Of a stretch of DNA of 64,000 nt, positions 1 through 11,605 are shown in pieces. The position numbers were made by a program, and so were the translations under genes. Within the stretch, counting starts at the first letter, position 1. Each line of letters opens with the position of its first letter. Under the pieces are notes generated by a model, which was given only the letters and a program-made list of their open reading frames with translations, made no database searches and had not been told where the DNA came from. Origin of the DNA: Brachynemurus nebulosus (Eukaryota > Arthropoda > Insecta > Neuroptera > Myrmeleontidae); assembly GCA_035578155.1 (NCBI GenBank), contig JAPWDM010000003.1, positions 64,596,142 through 64,660,141 of the forward strand, in the 5' to 3' direction.

Positions 1-61
1 CGCGCGGAAATTAAAAAAGGAACAGGTGGGTATACAAAAATAATAACTGAAGAATATTAAT

Positions 62-1127
62 AGTACGGTGCAATTAGACCCAAACCTCAACATCCAAAAT
101 AACAGTTTCACTCCAACTTCAAATTGTTCTATACAGTCCACATATTGTTTGGTAAAAAGTTACACCATTATGAGCGTCGGGTTTGGGAGAGAAGAGAGTA
201 GAAGTAGGCAAATGAACGGTTTTCCTCAGTTTTTTTTTTTTTTTAAATATTTCGAATACTATGCAGTTTAACGCAAAAAGTGCTTATACAAAAATAATCT
301 ACATTAAATTCCGAACAAAAATAGTCCTATACATAATCTTGCTGAAGTGAAGAGTTCCAGTGTTATGGAGGGTGTAAAAATAGCAATTTTTAGTATTTTT
401 AGATTTTTTTTGGAAAAAATATGACACATTATCACTAAGGAAACTAGTTTTTTTTTTTTTTTTTTTATACAGGATTGAGTTTTGTAAAAGGAAACTGCGA
501 TTAGTCCTCTTCAAACATAGCGCCCTCCTCTTCTAAATCTTCGTCTATGATATTCGTATCCCTGTTATCACATCCTAGGCCTGAGAAATTACCGCATATG
601 CTTGAGCAGTTTAGACCACTCTTTCCGCATTCGCAGTTACGTACGCATTCGTCTTTGCAAGCGCACACTATGAGGGAAAGTAATTCCTCGGGAACTGCAG
701 GACGCGCTGTTGTAACTGGTCTCAGGTGTTCGTCAATCTTCTTTCACCCCCACTCGAGCGGATTCTTCTTCTTATTGAGCCACTGCCACATCTGATCATA
801 GGTGCAGCAGTGGCTAAAAATACTAAAAATTGCTACTTTTACACCCTCCGTAACTCTCTGGACCTGTTCACTTTAGCAAGATTATGCACAGGACTATTTT
901 TGTTCGCAATTTAATGTAGATTACTTTTGTTCCTGAGACTTTTTACGCTAAACCCTATAGTTTTCGAAATATTTAAAAAAACTGATGAAATCCGTTAATT
1001 TGCCTACTTCTAACCCCCGTCTCCCCCAAAACCCGACGCTCAAAATGGTGTAACTTTTTGCCAAACAATATGTGGACTGTATAGAACAATTTGGAGCTGG
1101 AGTTTTTTTTAATAACTGCACCGTACT
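62..1127. mobile_element. Foldback transposon with arms of about 320 bp
   Basis: The left arm (62 to about 402) is an imperfect reverse complement of the right arm (about 811-1127). The outermost bases are AGTACGGTGCA and TGCACCGTACT. Shared inner blocks include CCACATATTGTTTGG / CCAAACAATATGTGG and GCAATTTTTAGTATTTTTAG / CTAAAAATACTAAAAATTGC. The unarmed centre (about 403-810) carries a gene fragment on the - strand. The left flank ends TTAAT and the right flank begins TATAATACATT. The uninterrupted host site in the 37.8-kb copy reads TTAATACATT, which supports insertion there with a short duplication whose exact length I cannot fix. Confidence 0.75.
501..815 (-). pseudogene. C-terminal fragment of a cysteine-rich protein gene inside the foldback element
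   Basis: Read on the - strand from about 815 to a TAA at 503-501, one frame runs for about 105 codons with a single internal TGA just after the motif NPLEWG. Before the stop are WQWLNKKKNPLEWG; after it come PAVPEELLSLIVCACKDEC, NCECGKSGLNCSSICG and GLGCDN, then an acidic tail (EDLEEEGAMFEED). The spacing of the cysteines (CxC, CxxxC, CxC, C...C...C) looks like a short metal-binding tail. From memory, tails of this type recur at the C-termini of repetitive, uncharacterised insect proteins; I could not search to confirm. The N-terminal part is missing, so this is a captured and decayed 3' gene end, not a working gene. Confidence 0.6.
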
Positions 1128-1399
1128 TATAATACATTATTTAATTTTTGATAAAAGAAAATTTTTCGCTGAGATATACTTTTATTAGGCGTCTTGAAAT
1201 TTTGGAAAAATTAAAGAAGCACTGATAAAATAGTGGATTCTTTGTGAAACATTCTGTACACGTTCATAAAATGAAGATGTTAGTTAAAAATAATTATTAA
1301 TCTGTCCTTTTCTAAACGACATTTTTTTTTCTTTCAACAGAACACTTCAAGAGAAGATGATCACCAACTAAAAAAAAAATTTGCATCTCGTTAAAACAC

Positions 1400-1407
1400 T
1401 ATAAAAG
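1400..1407 (+). promoter_or_regulatory. TATA box of the cuticle gene
   Basis: TATAAAAG lies 85 bp before the first base of the ATG at 1492. A start about 30 bp downstream (near 1430) would give a 5' UTR of about 60 nt. I see no clean TCAGT initiator there; the closest match, TCAGG, is at 1444. A polypyrimidine tract ending CAG at 1340 could be a splice acceptor for an alternative upstream exon, but no such exon can be shown. Confidence 0.6.
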
Positions 1408-1491
1408 CCTAGTAATGAGTAAAATTTAAGTAAATATTGTTAATCAGGTGTTTAGATAAGTGATTAGTGACGAAAAAAAAAACCACACACA

Positions 1492-1890
1492 ATGAAATTC
1501 GCTTTGGTAAGTCCAACACAGATATTTTTTGAAAAAAATTTTTTATTAGTTTATTTCTAATCAAAAATCTGGTATTAGTTTGTATTGGCTACCGTTTTGG
1601 CTGTGGCCTTGGCACGACCACAACAAAACCCCGACAAAGCGGCCGAAACATTACGTTTAGAGAATGACAATAGCGGCTTGGGACAATATAGATACGCGTT
1701 GGAAACATCGAATGGAATTAAAATTGAAGAAGCCGGACAAACAAAAGATTTAGGACCGGAGGATAAACCGATCGTGTCACAGGGATCGTTCGAATGGACC
1801 GCTCCCGATGGACAACGGTATCAAGTGAGTTGGATCGCCGACGAGAACGGTTTCCAACCAAGTGGTGCCCATCTTCCAGTTGCACCCTAA
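1492..1890 (+). CDS. RR-1 (soft-type) cuticle protein, two exons
   Basis: Structural protein of the extracellular cuticle; the family binds chitin through the extended Rebers-Riddiford domain (chitin_bind_4). Exon 1 is 1492-1506 and encodes MKFAL, followed by a GTAAGT donor. Exon 2 is 1579-1890, after a TTAG acceptor. Splicing in phase 0 gives 108 aa with a signal peptide at about residues 1-17 (MKFALFVLATVLAVALA), then a mature protein starting RPQQNP. The RR domain covers about residues 40-105, with the YRYALETSNG segment (42-51), GSFEWTAPDG (74-83) and the RR-1 hallmark ADENGFQPSGAHLP (92-105). The very short first exon cut inside the signal sequence is typical of insect cuticle genes. A TATA box lies about 90 bp upstream of the ATG. 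Length and motif are normal for a larval or endocuticle RR-1 protein. No second cuticle gene is visible in the window. Confidence 0.95.
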
Positions 1891-1899
1891 ATCAAATAT

Positions 1900-3150
1900 A
1901 TAGGTTGTTGTTAAAATAATATTTATTTTGAATTTTTTTTGGATTTCGCCGTCTGCTGTTGTGATTTTTTTTTGTATGATGTAATTTTTTTTGCTCGAAA
2001 ATGTAAATATATTTTTTTTAAAAGTATAATTTTAAAAATTTTTGTTTGCTTTGTTTTGACCCCCAAAAAAAAATTATTTTTCAGTAAAATGTCGTTATGT
2101 GAAGAAGTACTGTACTCATACAATATATTGGTACTGGTTATTTGCATATTTTATTAACCGATGATGCAACAAACTTTTAAAGTAAATGTTTATTAAGTAA
2201 TTAGTCCCATTTTATTTTGAAATCAATTAATTTTTTTTAAAAAAAAAAGTGAGATGAGGTTACTATTGAAGATAAATTCTAATCTTGTTGAGGAATATAT
2301 TGACTTTTACTTTCTGCGAAGTGACCATACTAATAGAAATTAATGTTACCGATATGTCGAGAAGTAGTCTCTTTTCGCATTAACATGATCTTTTTGAATT
2401 ATAAGATTCGAAATTTTGGCGATAAAAATCAGCTGAAGTGAAAATTTAATTTTCACTTGCTTTAAAATTCATCCCTGTGTATTATTAAATACAAATAAAA
2501 AAATAAATTTCTTAATTACGAAAATAGTGAAAGAATGTTAAAGGGTAGTTTAACACGTTTTTGGAAATTGACCTTTCTCGGATTAGTGAAGTAACGGATA
2601 GTTAAGGGCAGATTAACATTCTTGGAAATAGACCTTTTGTTTACCTGACCACACGGTGAGTGTAGAAATGCGTTGAGAATAAGGTTGCCAACATTTGTCT
2701 TAAAAAAGCCATATAGTCCTTGAATACCTCGACTGCCTTTTTCAAAAAGAAGATGATGAAATTTTACTAGTTCTTACATCATAAATCCTAGAAATTTGGC
2801 AGAAATTTTCATTCGGAATGAATCTACGCTCGAAGGAGTGTAAAACAAATTAAGAACCGTCTAAAATTTTTTTGGGGAACAAAATGATATAGATGCTTAA
2901 AGAATTACCAATAACCCCATTTTTATTCTTAATTTATAAATTAAATAATTAATAAATTATATTAATTTATAAAATTATAACCTTTGTCATAATTATTTTG
3001 AATACCCGCCAGGCTGCTAGCACACGTTCATAATTTTTTTTCATGTCTATTAATAAATTTTTTGGTTTAAAATTTGTCTCTCTCTACACCTTACAGTTAT
3101 TTTAAAAATTTTACCTTGACATATAATAAATAATCGAATGTAATTGAACA
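1900..3150. other. Region without a gene
   Basis: AT-rich sequence downstream of the cuticle gene. No canonical AATAAA lies close behind the stop codon. A short, diverged direct duplication (AAAGGGTAGTTTAACA... / AAGGGCAGATTAACA...) lies at about 2538-2640. I see nothing else. Confidence 0.5.
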
Positions 3151-3152
3151 TA

Positions 3153-3671
3153 CAGCTAAACCTTTTTTTATGCGGTCCTTTTTGTGGCATTCTTTTTTAT
3201 GTAATTTTTAAAAAAAATGGTCATTAAAATGCTAAATGTGAATCAAAATCAAGAGAAAGTAGTAAGAAACTTAAACATTAACTATAATAACTTCCTTTGA
3301 TAAAAATAGTTTGTAATTGTTTTTAAGAATTTAATCAGTACATTGCATAAGAATATAAGTTATTGCATCATTTAGTTTTTTTGTTACAGATGTATTTTTC
3401 ATAATTTTCATAATGTTATAAAAATAAAATAAAATGTTCTTATTTGTAAAATAATGTTTTATCTTGTTAAGAAAAGTAAATTCTAAAGAAATCGTGAGGT
3501 TTTGAGCGTTTTGAGTTACATATTTTCGATGAGTTTCACCGCATAAAAATTTTTTTTTACATTCTGGACCGAACGAAACTTTTTATAGCTATTTAAGATA
3601 TTTTAAAATATTTTTTTTGTGCGATTTTTTTTATGCGGTCCCTATCCACCGCATAAAAAAAGGTTCAGCTG
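3153..3671. mobile_element. TA-target MITE, family B, copy 1
   Basis: Ends are CAGCTAAACC and GGTTCAGCTG, flanked by TA on both sides (3151-3152 and 3672-3673). Subterminal blocks of TTTTTTATGCGGT / ACCGCATAAAAAA recur four or more times and are the family signature. The TA target and CAG-type ends suggest a non-autonomous Tc1/mariner-pogo type element. No coding sequence. Confidence 0.8.
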
Positions 3672-4118
3672 TATTATACGAATAGACTGTCGCGTTAGCC
3701 ATCTCAGTATTTATTTATTGGCTAATATTTAAATATTCAGTGATTTTAAATACAATATTATGACAATTTAACTTATGTTGTATTAGGAGTCTCATATTAA
3801 GAATACTGTACATAGTTTCTTTTCACTTTTACAGCGAAACAAATAGTAGGAAATTTTTCATTGGTCAGTTCATTGTAGGTAAACATGATGCTAAAAATGA
3901 AACGAAAGTTTTTAACTGGTAAATTTAATCGATTAAAAACCATAGTAACGGAATATTAAATAATATGTACCTAAAAAAACACATCCTTACACCCTTATTC
4001 AAATCGTTTCTTCCATAAACCTTTCTTGGAGAAAAATATTTTCTTTAACGTGATGATGTCATTAAGTTTTTTAAAATTTTTCAACACTCTAAAAATGGTA
4101 AATGAATTGATTTTGAAT

Positions 4119-4314
4119 GTAATGCAACTGATCCGACAAAAGTCCTTTTTGAAGCGGTTCAGCCCGTTTAATTTTAGTGAAAATGCAAAGAACGACTTCC
4201 AAAAACCATCAATGAATGAATTGATTGTTTTTGGAGGTCGTTCTTTGCATTTTCATTAAAATTAAACAGGTTGCACCGCTTCAAAAAGGACTTTTATCGA
4301 AACAGTTGCATTAC
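4119..4314. repeat. Near-perfect hairpin (foldback) repeat
   Basis: Two arms of about 85-89 bp face each other around a short loop near 4208-4225. The left arm begins GTAATGCAACTG and the right arm ends CAGTTGCATTAC. The inner blocks AAGTCCTTTTTGAAGCGGTT and GCAAAGAACGACTTCCAAAA have their complements in the right arm. Probably a small palindromic MITE. Confidence 0.8.
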
Positions 4315-5640
4315 TAAAAGGAATTTTGTCATTTTAATAACAAAATAAAAAAAAAATTACCCTACTTACAAGCGAAATTTTATTAAGGGAGGAGTTCAAA
4401 TAAAAAAGCAACTTTTTTATTTATGATTATTTTGCTTGTTGAAATTTTTTTTCAAATTAGGTATGGTTTCAAATAGAAAATTTTGTTTTTGAAACATTCA
4501 TTACTCTTCCCTGTGGGGGGAGGCGGCCCTTTTTCACAAGTGTTTAAGCGTTTACAAGGAACGCCATATCTCAAAAAGTAATGAATATTTTTTAAATATT
4601 TTTTCATTATTTTATTCCTAAAGGACCTGTCCATAAAGTTGAGTATGGGTTTCAGGTAATTTTAAAAATTAACTATAAAATTGTAATCCCAAAGTTCTAC
4701 AAATTATAAAACCCAATTTTTTATTAAAAAAAAATGTTTAATAATAGTTACAATTGTTCAAATGGAAAAAGCATACTCCACTTTATGCGCAATATGTTTA
4801 TGAACAAAATAAAAAAAAATTAAGTCTCTATCTTTTCTAGAACTTGAGATATGATTTTCCTTGTCGGGAAAAACACAAGTTTCGGGAAACGGTAAAAAAC
4901 AAAAATAATAACAAAAGAAGCGGTTTACTCACTGTTTATTAAAACGTCTACAAAGGCATACAAATAAAAGAACATTATCTCAGTGGATACTATAACTCGT
5001 GTACACACCAAAACTAAATATTACTGATCAAATCGCGCGGGGGGGGGGGCGAGCGTTATCTGCAAAGGAGCAGCAACTTGGCTGTGCAGTGGCTCACAAA
5101 TAAATATTTTTCTACTTGAAAAAAATTTTTTTTGGCCATGTTTTATATATCACCGTGTTTGTAAAGAACCACAGAATGAAATAAAAACAAAAAACGAGAT
5201 TCGAAAATAATTAGTTTATTAGCCGTTTCTGGCGTGAACTCCCCCCTTAAATCCATTTCATTTTGATTTTGGTGATTCTTAATTTTGTCATGTATGAAAA
5301 AAATATTAAAAAAAATACTGTTGATTATGTCTGGGTATAAATCCAAGCGACGAAGCGAACATCCATTTCATTCCATTGGTCAATTAAATAAAAATTCATC
5401 TCGACCAATTCCCTTAATTTCACTTTTTATTACCCCGAATATACTCCGCTCCATACAAATCATATACGATAATGGACATATAATTTAAAATCATTGCTTC
5501 AGCTAATAAAAAAATCAAAGTCGAACGAAGCTAGAAAAACTAGAAGAAAGAGTTATGTATGTACGTCGTTCTCGCAATAAATACATAACTCGTTAGAAAA
5601 AAAAAAACGAAACTCCACTTGGCTATTTTAAATTTCCAAT
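4315..5640. other. Region without a gene
   Basis: AT-rich, with no feature I can name. A G-tract of about 11 bases lies at 5040-5050 inside GCGCGG...GGCGAGCG. Short frames here have no recognisable domain. Confidence 0.5.
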
Positions 5641-6290
5641 CACGAATTTACGAATGTGAATATGTATGCACCCCCCACTCCAGTGAACGGATGGACAGAA
5701 AGGCATACTTCATCCAATTCTCATCCTATTAGCCGTACGTCAGTCATTCGACACTGTCGTCTCTGGAGCATATAAAATCTCGCTAGTCTCTATATGCATT
5801 CTTCATCTTTTTCTTTTGGATAGAACGTATAGAGGACCGAACAGACCTGTACGACAGACCGTAACATCATTGCAACTTGATCGGATGGTAGTGCATGACA
5901 CAGTGTGACCAAATCGTAAAATACGACACAAACGAGAAAAATGAAGTGTGTGGGCGTGACCTATACAACAAACTTGAAAATTGTGACCGTAGTCACTAGA
6001 CTGGAATGGTGTGAACACGTACACTTAAATACATGATTGTATTGGATTGACCGTACGGTAGACCGGGCGTCCAGTGTAACGGTCCACCGTACCAGTGTGT
6101 TCACACGCTACAAAGGTTGCCTTGGTTAGCGTTAACATTCGTTGATGCATTCGTCGCGTCCACCTTTTGTCCTGCATCGACCTCGTTAGTTTTAGGTACG
6201 TTTTGTAGTTACGTTTGTTTTTTTTCCTCGTGTGCCGTTATAACATCTTTATAGTTAACGTTAGTGTCCTATTTGAAGAAAAAAATGTAT
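5640..6290 (+). promoter_or_regulatory. Candidate promoter and non-coding first exon
   Basis: This 650-bp block is visibly richer in G, C and CpG than its surroundings and shows no similarity to the repeat families in the window. TATAAAAT at 5771-5778 would place a start near 5801 (ATTCTTCATC). A possible donor, AG|GTACGT, lies near 6195. Only short frames exist, for example 32 codons from the ATG at 5941. I see no downstream coding exon to join to it. The call rests on composition and a TATA box alone. Confidence 0.25.
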
Positions 6291-6957
6291 TGGATTCTTA
6301 ACACTATAATGAAAGAAAAAAATGGTTTTGAGTTATCTTTTAGTAGGAAAAATTTACGTTAGACATTTGAAAGATTTTACTGCCAAGGCGTAGAATGTCA
6401 AAATATAAGAAAAGTATTCTTGAAAAGTGAAGAATGACTTAAAGCTCCTCTTAAAGTAGTTCAGGATCAAATATGTTTATTCACTTATTGTTAGAGCGAA
6501 AAATCAATAACATTGTAAATAGGGTAAATGCGGGAGAGATGTCGCAGTAGCCATAGTTCGTCCGTTGATTGATAGATAGCGCTATTAATGGATTATATGT
6601 TTAAAATAAATTACTTATTTAAGCTGTATATGGTAACATTTATGATAAGTCCATCAGTTTAGTAATTATCCAACTTTTTATTATTGAAAAGTAAGTTTTT
6701 TAACATAATTTTTTATCAAGCATTTAATTCATTAGAATTTAAGAATGTATATTTCATTGTTTTAATAAAAATGAGTTTTGTTATTAATTTAGGTATATTT
6801 TAAAATTACTGTATAAAATTTTAGGTTAGAATTCCGCACTATGCTTGCTATAGCAACATGCGACATCTATCCCAACAAAAAGGACAGATGCCGCATCATA
6901 TTACATGTTAAAAACATAGACTTATATACCTTAATTATGCAATTCTTTTTTTTTTAG

Positions 6958-7082
6958 ACTGTAAATTATGCCACGTAAATATAAAAGATCCATTAACGGA
7001 TCAGGAAGAGCCCTCATATTAGTGACGATAACGAAAATGTATTGAATGTTTTGAAAGGTACTCAGAAACAAAAAAAAAGTTG
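6958..7082 (+). pseudogene. Possible start of a pogo-like transposase, frameshifted
   Basis: A long T-tract ending in TTTTTAG (6951-6957) looks like a splice acceptor. It is followed by ATG at 6968 encoding MPRKYKRSINGSGRA. After a +1 shift the frame continues as PHISDDNENVLNVLKGTQKQ to a stop. MPRKYKR-type starts are common in insect pogo/Tigger transposases. Upstream, about 6535-6880, short GGGAGAGATGTCGCA / TGCGACATCTATCCC blocks face each other. No helix-turn-helix or DDE region is present, so this is at most a remnant. Confidence 0.25.
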
Positions 7083-9155
7083 ACTGGTTAAGATGTATGT
7101 AAGTTCCAGCAGTTTAAAAAACAAAACTTGATTTTAATGAAATGTGGTATTCTCTCGTTGGTTAGTAGCAACTTTTGAATTAATAAATTAGAATATAGTA
7201 TAAAAGCACGTCTACATTTTAACAGTGGTGCTTAAGATAAAAACTAGTTGTACAAAATACGCATCCTTAGAATTTGTAATAAATTTTGTATATTATGGCA
7301 TAAATATTTTGTTGTAGTTCAAGAATCCAAACTTTTAATACTGTTAAATAGCCTTCATTTTGTTACTACACCATATCTACATAGTAAAGAGTATTCCATA
7401 TATGTACTTGATAAACTAGTCATACAGATATTCATCAAGTATTCGAAACACGTGATAGAACGTCCATCTAACTGGACGATAGGATGCCAGTACGTCATAG
7501 CGTCTTGCAACCAGTACTAGTATAGTACCCCATCTATTAATTCAAACTAATAAAAAAAATTGTAAGTATGCTTCAGACCGCATGCATGACCGAAGTGAAA
7601 AATTCGATGGCGATCTCGTAACCAATTCACAGTAACATAAATATTGAACGAGTCGCGGTTATAATGAGCGTGCGAAGTCTATACTGTCAGGTTAGAACCA
7701 GAATTCATAAGAAGTTATTGTCTATTTACCATAAAATAATTTATGTCAGAAGGTTGTCTGCTTTGAAATAATACAAATAAAAATATTTGATATCTTATCG
7801 GCAATTCAAATAATAATAAGGTAGTATTCGAGTCTAGAAATTCGAAAAAATCAATTATTTTCATATTTTCAAAGTTCAGACCTTAAAGAATAAGCCTGTA
7901 AAAGTATTTACGGAAATTCGAATTATTTTCAGAGTTATAGTTATTTTTTCCCTGTGTACTGTGTTTCATTTCTGTGTTAAATTCAAATTTTTAATATAAA
8001 TTACTCAAAACTACCTTTTTGGATACGGTTGACATGATATTTCAAGTTCTAATGCACCGATTTACTAGAAATTTGGTACAGACCTTCTTAATACTATTAA
8101 AATTGGGCCGACGTAGGGGTTTTTGGAATTTTTTTTTACTATTTTTAAAAAATTTCCAAAGTTGAAAAAAAGAGGTGAAAATTTTTTTTTTTTTTTTTTT
8201 TTTAGATGTACGCCATTTTGTGAAAAAAATTATTTTTTTAAATCGGCGACGTTCGGCTAATTTTACATCCTTGTTTATTAAGAATTAACTAAAATTTTAT
8301 GTTTCAGATCACCAGGAGGGTTGGAATCACGTCAACCAGGAGACACCTTTTTTTTTTGAGTCTCCACTTTGCCGGCCTGTACCGATTTCAACTTTGAATT
8401 TTTTTTAAATTTTTATACATTTTTATACTTTTCAAATATCAATAAAAATCTGATAAAAAAGTGGATACTAAAAATGTTTATTGTTTTTTTTTTTCTTTTT
8501 ATTACGCCCGTAAAATCACTTCAAACTCGAGCCTCTAGACTAGAATACCCCCTCTTAAATGCATATTAAATGTGATTTCAATTGTTTTAATTTTAAAATT
8601 TATTTTGATTTATTTTATTTTCCATATATTTGTTGAAGTTTAGTAGTCTGATAGAAATAGGAATTAACTGATACATTAAAAAAACATGATTTCGCGGTAA
8701 TGACATGCTGTTGCACCCTTACTATATATATACCGAGTTTAATCTAATATAACATATCACATACTATAGTAGTACCATTAAACCAAATATAGAGAGTACC
8801 AAAGATCACTCCCGTTGATGGGTAAATTTTTGATGGTGGTGGCGGTTCGTCAGTCTTTCTGCTGAACTTGCTCCAAGCTCTAGCATTCACACATACATCC
8901 ATACATACATACATGAAGGAGATTGTGAAGATGTTCCTTATTGCTTGTTTTGCTTGGCAATTGCCACATCAATCTGTCACCAAGTCACGGATTTGTTTGT
9001 TACCTTTGTCTGTTACAAAAAGCACATACTTTTTGTTGAAATATTTAACGATAGTCTTTTTATTTTTTAGTAAGACGTGAGGGGGAAGAGGCAGAAAATT
9101 TAGTGTATAAGTAAATTTTCAGAAATTGATGTTACTGTTTAATGCAAACGGGGTG
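7083..9155. other. Region without a gene
   Basis: AT-rich. Poly-T tracts occur at about 8183-8203. The frames at 7248-7520, 8369-8569 and 8868-9080 show no domain, no splice context and no codon pattern of a real gene. Nothing else is visible. Confidence 0.45.
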
Positions 9156-9164
9156 ACCAATTCT

Positions 9165-9362
9165 TTATAGTGGGTTCTAGCACACACTAAGTCGTCAAAA
9201 GTATGGGGACACCTTGGCCCAAGGGGGGGGTGCTCACACTTTTGACTCGGTACTGTACGTAATGTTGTGGTACACTACTGTGTCAAAAGTGCGGACACTC
9301 CCCTGGGCCAAAGTGTCTCAATACTTTTGACGACGTAGGTTCTGTGCTAGAACCCGCTATAA
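9165..9362. repeat. Inverted repeat (foldback), arms of about 90 bp
   Basis: The left arm runs TATAGTGGGTTCTAGCAC, then GTCGTCAAAAGTATGGGGAC, CTTGGCCCAAGGGG and CACACTTTTGAC. The right arm holds the complements GTCAAAAGTG, CCCCTGGGCCAA, ATACTTTTGACGAC and GTGCTAGAACCCGCTATA. The spacer is about 30 bp. The CAAAAGTATGGGGAC motif resembles Tc1-type ends. Weaker complementarity may extend further out on both sides. Confidence 0.7.
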
Positions 9363-9460
9363 AAAGTTAGTAACTCCTTGGAAACGCGTTTGTGCGGACC
9401 AATGTCCTCACCCATTTAATTAAAGCGGAATTAGGGGTAATAATTTTGTGAATAAATTAA

Positions 9461-9994
9461 GGTACCATCACAGTGAGATCAGCCGAAAAATAGCCAATTT
9501 TCACGATTCTTTTTCGGATGGATCGGGTGGGGGAATGGGATTGATTCTTTTTTATGATTAATACCACTATTTAACAATACAAAATTATTTTTTTTATTCA
9601 TTTTTATTTATTTTTTATAATTATTATAATTTTTTAAAAAAAGTGTTTTTAAAAAAGGGCGAAAATCGGTGCCTACGATTGCGGCCGCAGTTTTCATCCG
9701 AATAAAAAAAATCAAATAGATTATAAATCTGTAGGTAAGTCGCTACCTATGAAAGCTTTTTTTTTGAAATTTGAAAAAATGGCGGCGGTTTGAATATAAA
9801 ATACAAAATTTTTTATAGTTTTTCGTTTAGAAAAATAGGAAGATTTCAAAAGAAAAAAAAAGCTCCCATAGGTACATAGCGGTTTATTTGCAGATTTATA
9901 ATCTATTTGATTTTTTTTATTCGGATAAAAACTGCGGCCGCAATCGTGGGCACCGATTTGGCTATTTTTCGACTGATTACACTGTGATGGTACC
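9461..9994. mobile_element. TTAA-target MITE, family C, copy 1
   Basis: TTAA flanks both ends (9457-9460 and 9995-9998). The terminal inverted repeat is GGTACCATCACAGTG / CACTGTGATGGTACC, continuing with AAAAATAGCC / GGCTATTTTT. Inside, a second pair of facing blocks (TGCGGCCGCAGTTTTCATCC near 9682 and GGATAAAAACTGCGGCCGCA near 9924) makes most of the element a hairpin. Length is 534 bp with no coding capacity. TTAA targets are used by piggyBac and Kolobok; the ends do not decide between them. Confidence 0.85.
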
Positions 9995-10060
9995 TTAAAT
10001 ATGAATTGTTGTTGATTGTATTCGGGATCCACTGATTCTGCCTCGAAAATTTAGATGGCA

Positions 10061-10850
10061 ACTAGAAGATAAAATACGCTGCCAATAGGGTGGGCACACA
10101 GCTTCCTCGTAGTCGTAAAAGGCTTTAAAACAGTATTCTACCAAATATACATATTATATACCGTGAAATTATATTTTCGCCTTGAAGTTTATAAAAAAAA
10201 CTGTTGTAACTCAAAAGACTTAAAGGCTAAATTATAAAATAATAGCAAAAATATTTTAGAAACTAACCCCCAATATGCCCTAAAAATTTGAGCGAGATAG
10301 GACTAGCAGTAAATAAGATATTGACATTTAATGGGACTTCATGGTAGCGGCGTAGCTACCGTTACTCCGATTTCGATTAAATTCATAGGGGACCATATAG
10401 AAACCAAACTACATAATTCCTGAAAATTTCATAAAAAAGAATTGAATAGTTCCGAAGTTATCCCACTTGGTGCAATTTTGGAATGACATTGTAGCGGCGT
10501 TGCTACCGTTACTCCGATTTTGATTAAATTCATAGGGGACCATCGCGGAGCCAAACTGCATAATTTCTGAAAATTTCATTAAAAACAATCGAATAGTTCG
10601 GAAGTTATGCCACTTGGTGCAAAATTGGAGACACACAGACGGACAGACAGACGGACAGCCCAAACCAAAATTGTTCAGGAAGCTCTAAAACATAAAATGT
10701 GCGTAAAAAATTTGATTTTGGAGAGAAAAAATTTTTTATTTTTCAAAAGTGATTACAATGCTTCCGCTACTTTAGTAGTCTCGGAAGCAAAATTATCGAA
10801 ACACCAAAAATTTATTTTTCAGGGTTTCTTATAATTTTAATTAATTTACT
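10061..10850 (+). mobile_element. Dispersed repeat, family D, copy 1
   Basis: Related to 21.9-22.55 kb and 50.0-50.9 kb. It opens with an AAAATACGCTGCCAAT...CACACAGCTTCCTCG block. It then has two copies, 147 bp apart, of a unit containing TAGCGGCGTAGCTACCGTTA, ATTCCGA-like and TTATGCCACTTGGTGCAA blocks. Next is an ACAGACGGACAGACAGACGG tract, and last a 3' block with the small hairpin CTTCCGCTACTTTAGTAGTC. The architecture (internal tandem units, then a GACA tract) is like that of the Helitrons in this window, but I could not find matching termini. Confidence 0.6.
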
Positions 10851-11605
10851 AGTATGTGAAAATTAATTCACTTTCAAGGTATAAATTATTCATTTGAATT
10901 GACAAAAAGGGATAAAACAGAGCTTTTACCTTTCTGGTAAAAATGGACATCGTCTTTCAATTAAAATTTTATGGGAGGACATATATATTTTCACTCCAGC
11001 GCTATGCTAGAAGTATTTAAAAATCTCACGGGAATATGTATAAAATGTTATGTGTTGACCACGGTGTAGGGTTCCCAATACGATATGGTCCCATTTTATT
11101 TTAAGGGCACACAATACAATATAAAACAATATCTACGTATTGGATTAAATGACCGATATTTTGGTGAAAGTAAGTAAGGTAATTTAATACTTTGATGTGA
11201 ATATTTTATTATTGAAAGCAATTATATTAATGGACCGTATACAGTGCTGCCATCCTCGAAATTGGGCGAAGGGGGTGGGTGAGGGAAGTGAAGGTAGAAA
11301 GCATACAGTAGAATAACTTTAAATGGAAAAATACGTCAAGTTTGTGTTGGTCGTGCAGTGAATCTGGGCTCATCAGTAGCTAAAATTTTTTATAATTTTT
11401 TCACTTATTTATTATTACCTACACGAGAGCTTTGTATTTTTTCGAACAGCTTTGGGTTTGTCTAACGAAAATTTGTTGGCTAGCAATTTAACGAGAAGAA
11501 CTGTCACGTTTTTGTTAGTTGACAGTTCTGCGAGGTAAATTGCGTTTAGGTAAGCAATTTGAGTTGTAGAAAATTAAAATTTATTCAGAAAAAATATTAG
11601 ACAAT

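Larger units (their letters stand above)
1..1186 (+). mobile_element. 3' part of a TTAA-type MITE (family A), split by a foldback element
   Basis: Bases 1-61 (starting CGCGCGGAAATT) and about 1128-1186 (GATAAAAGAAAATTTTTCGC, then GAGATATACTTTT) together match a continuous stretch present in the copies at 36.72-36.83 kb and 37.75-37.86 kb. The insertion at 62-1127 separates the two parts. The right end is lost: the sequence diverges near 1186, before the GCAACTACG terminus seen in the other copies. Confidence 0.7.
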
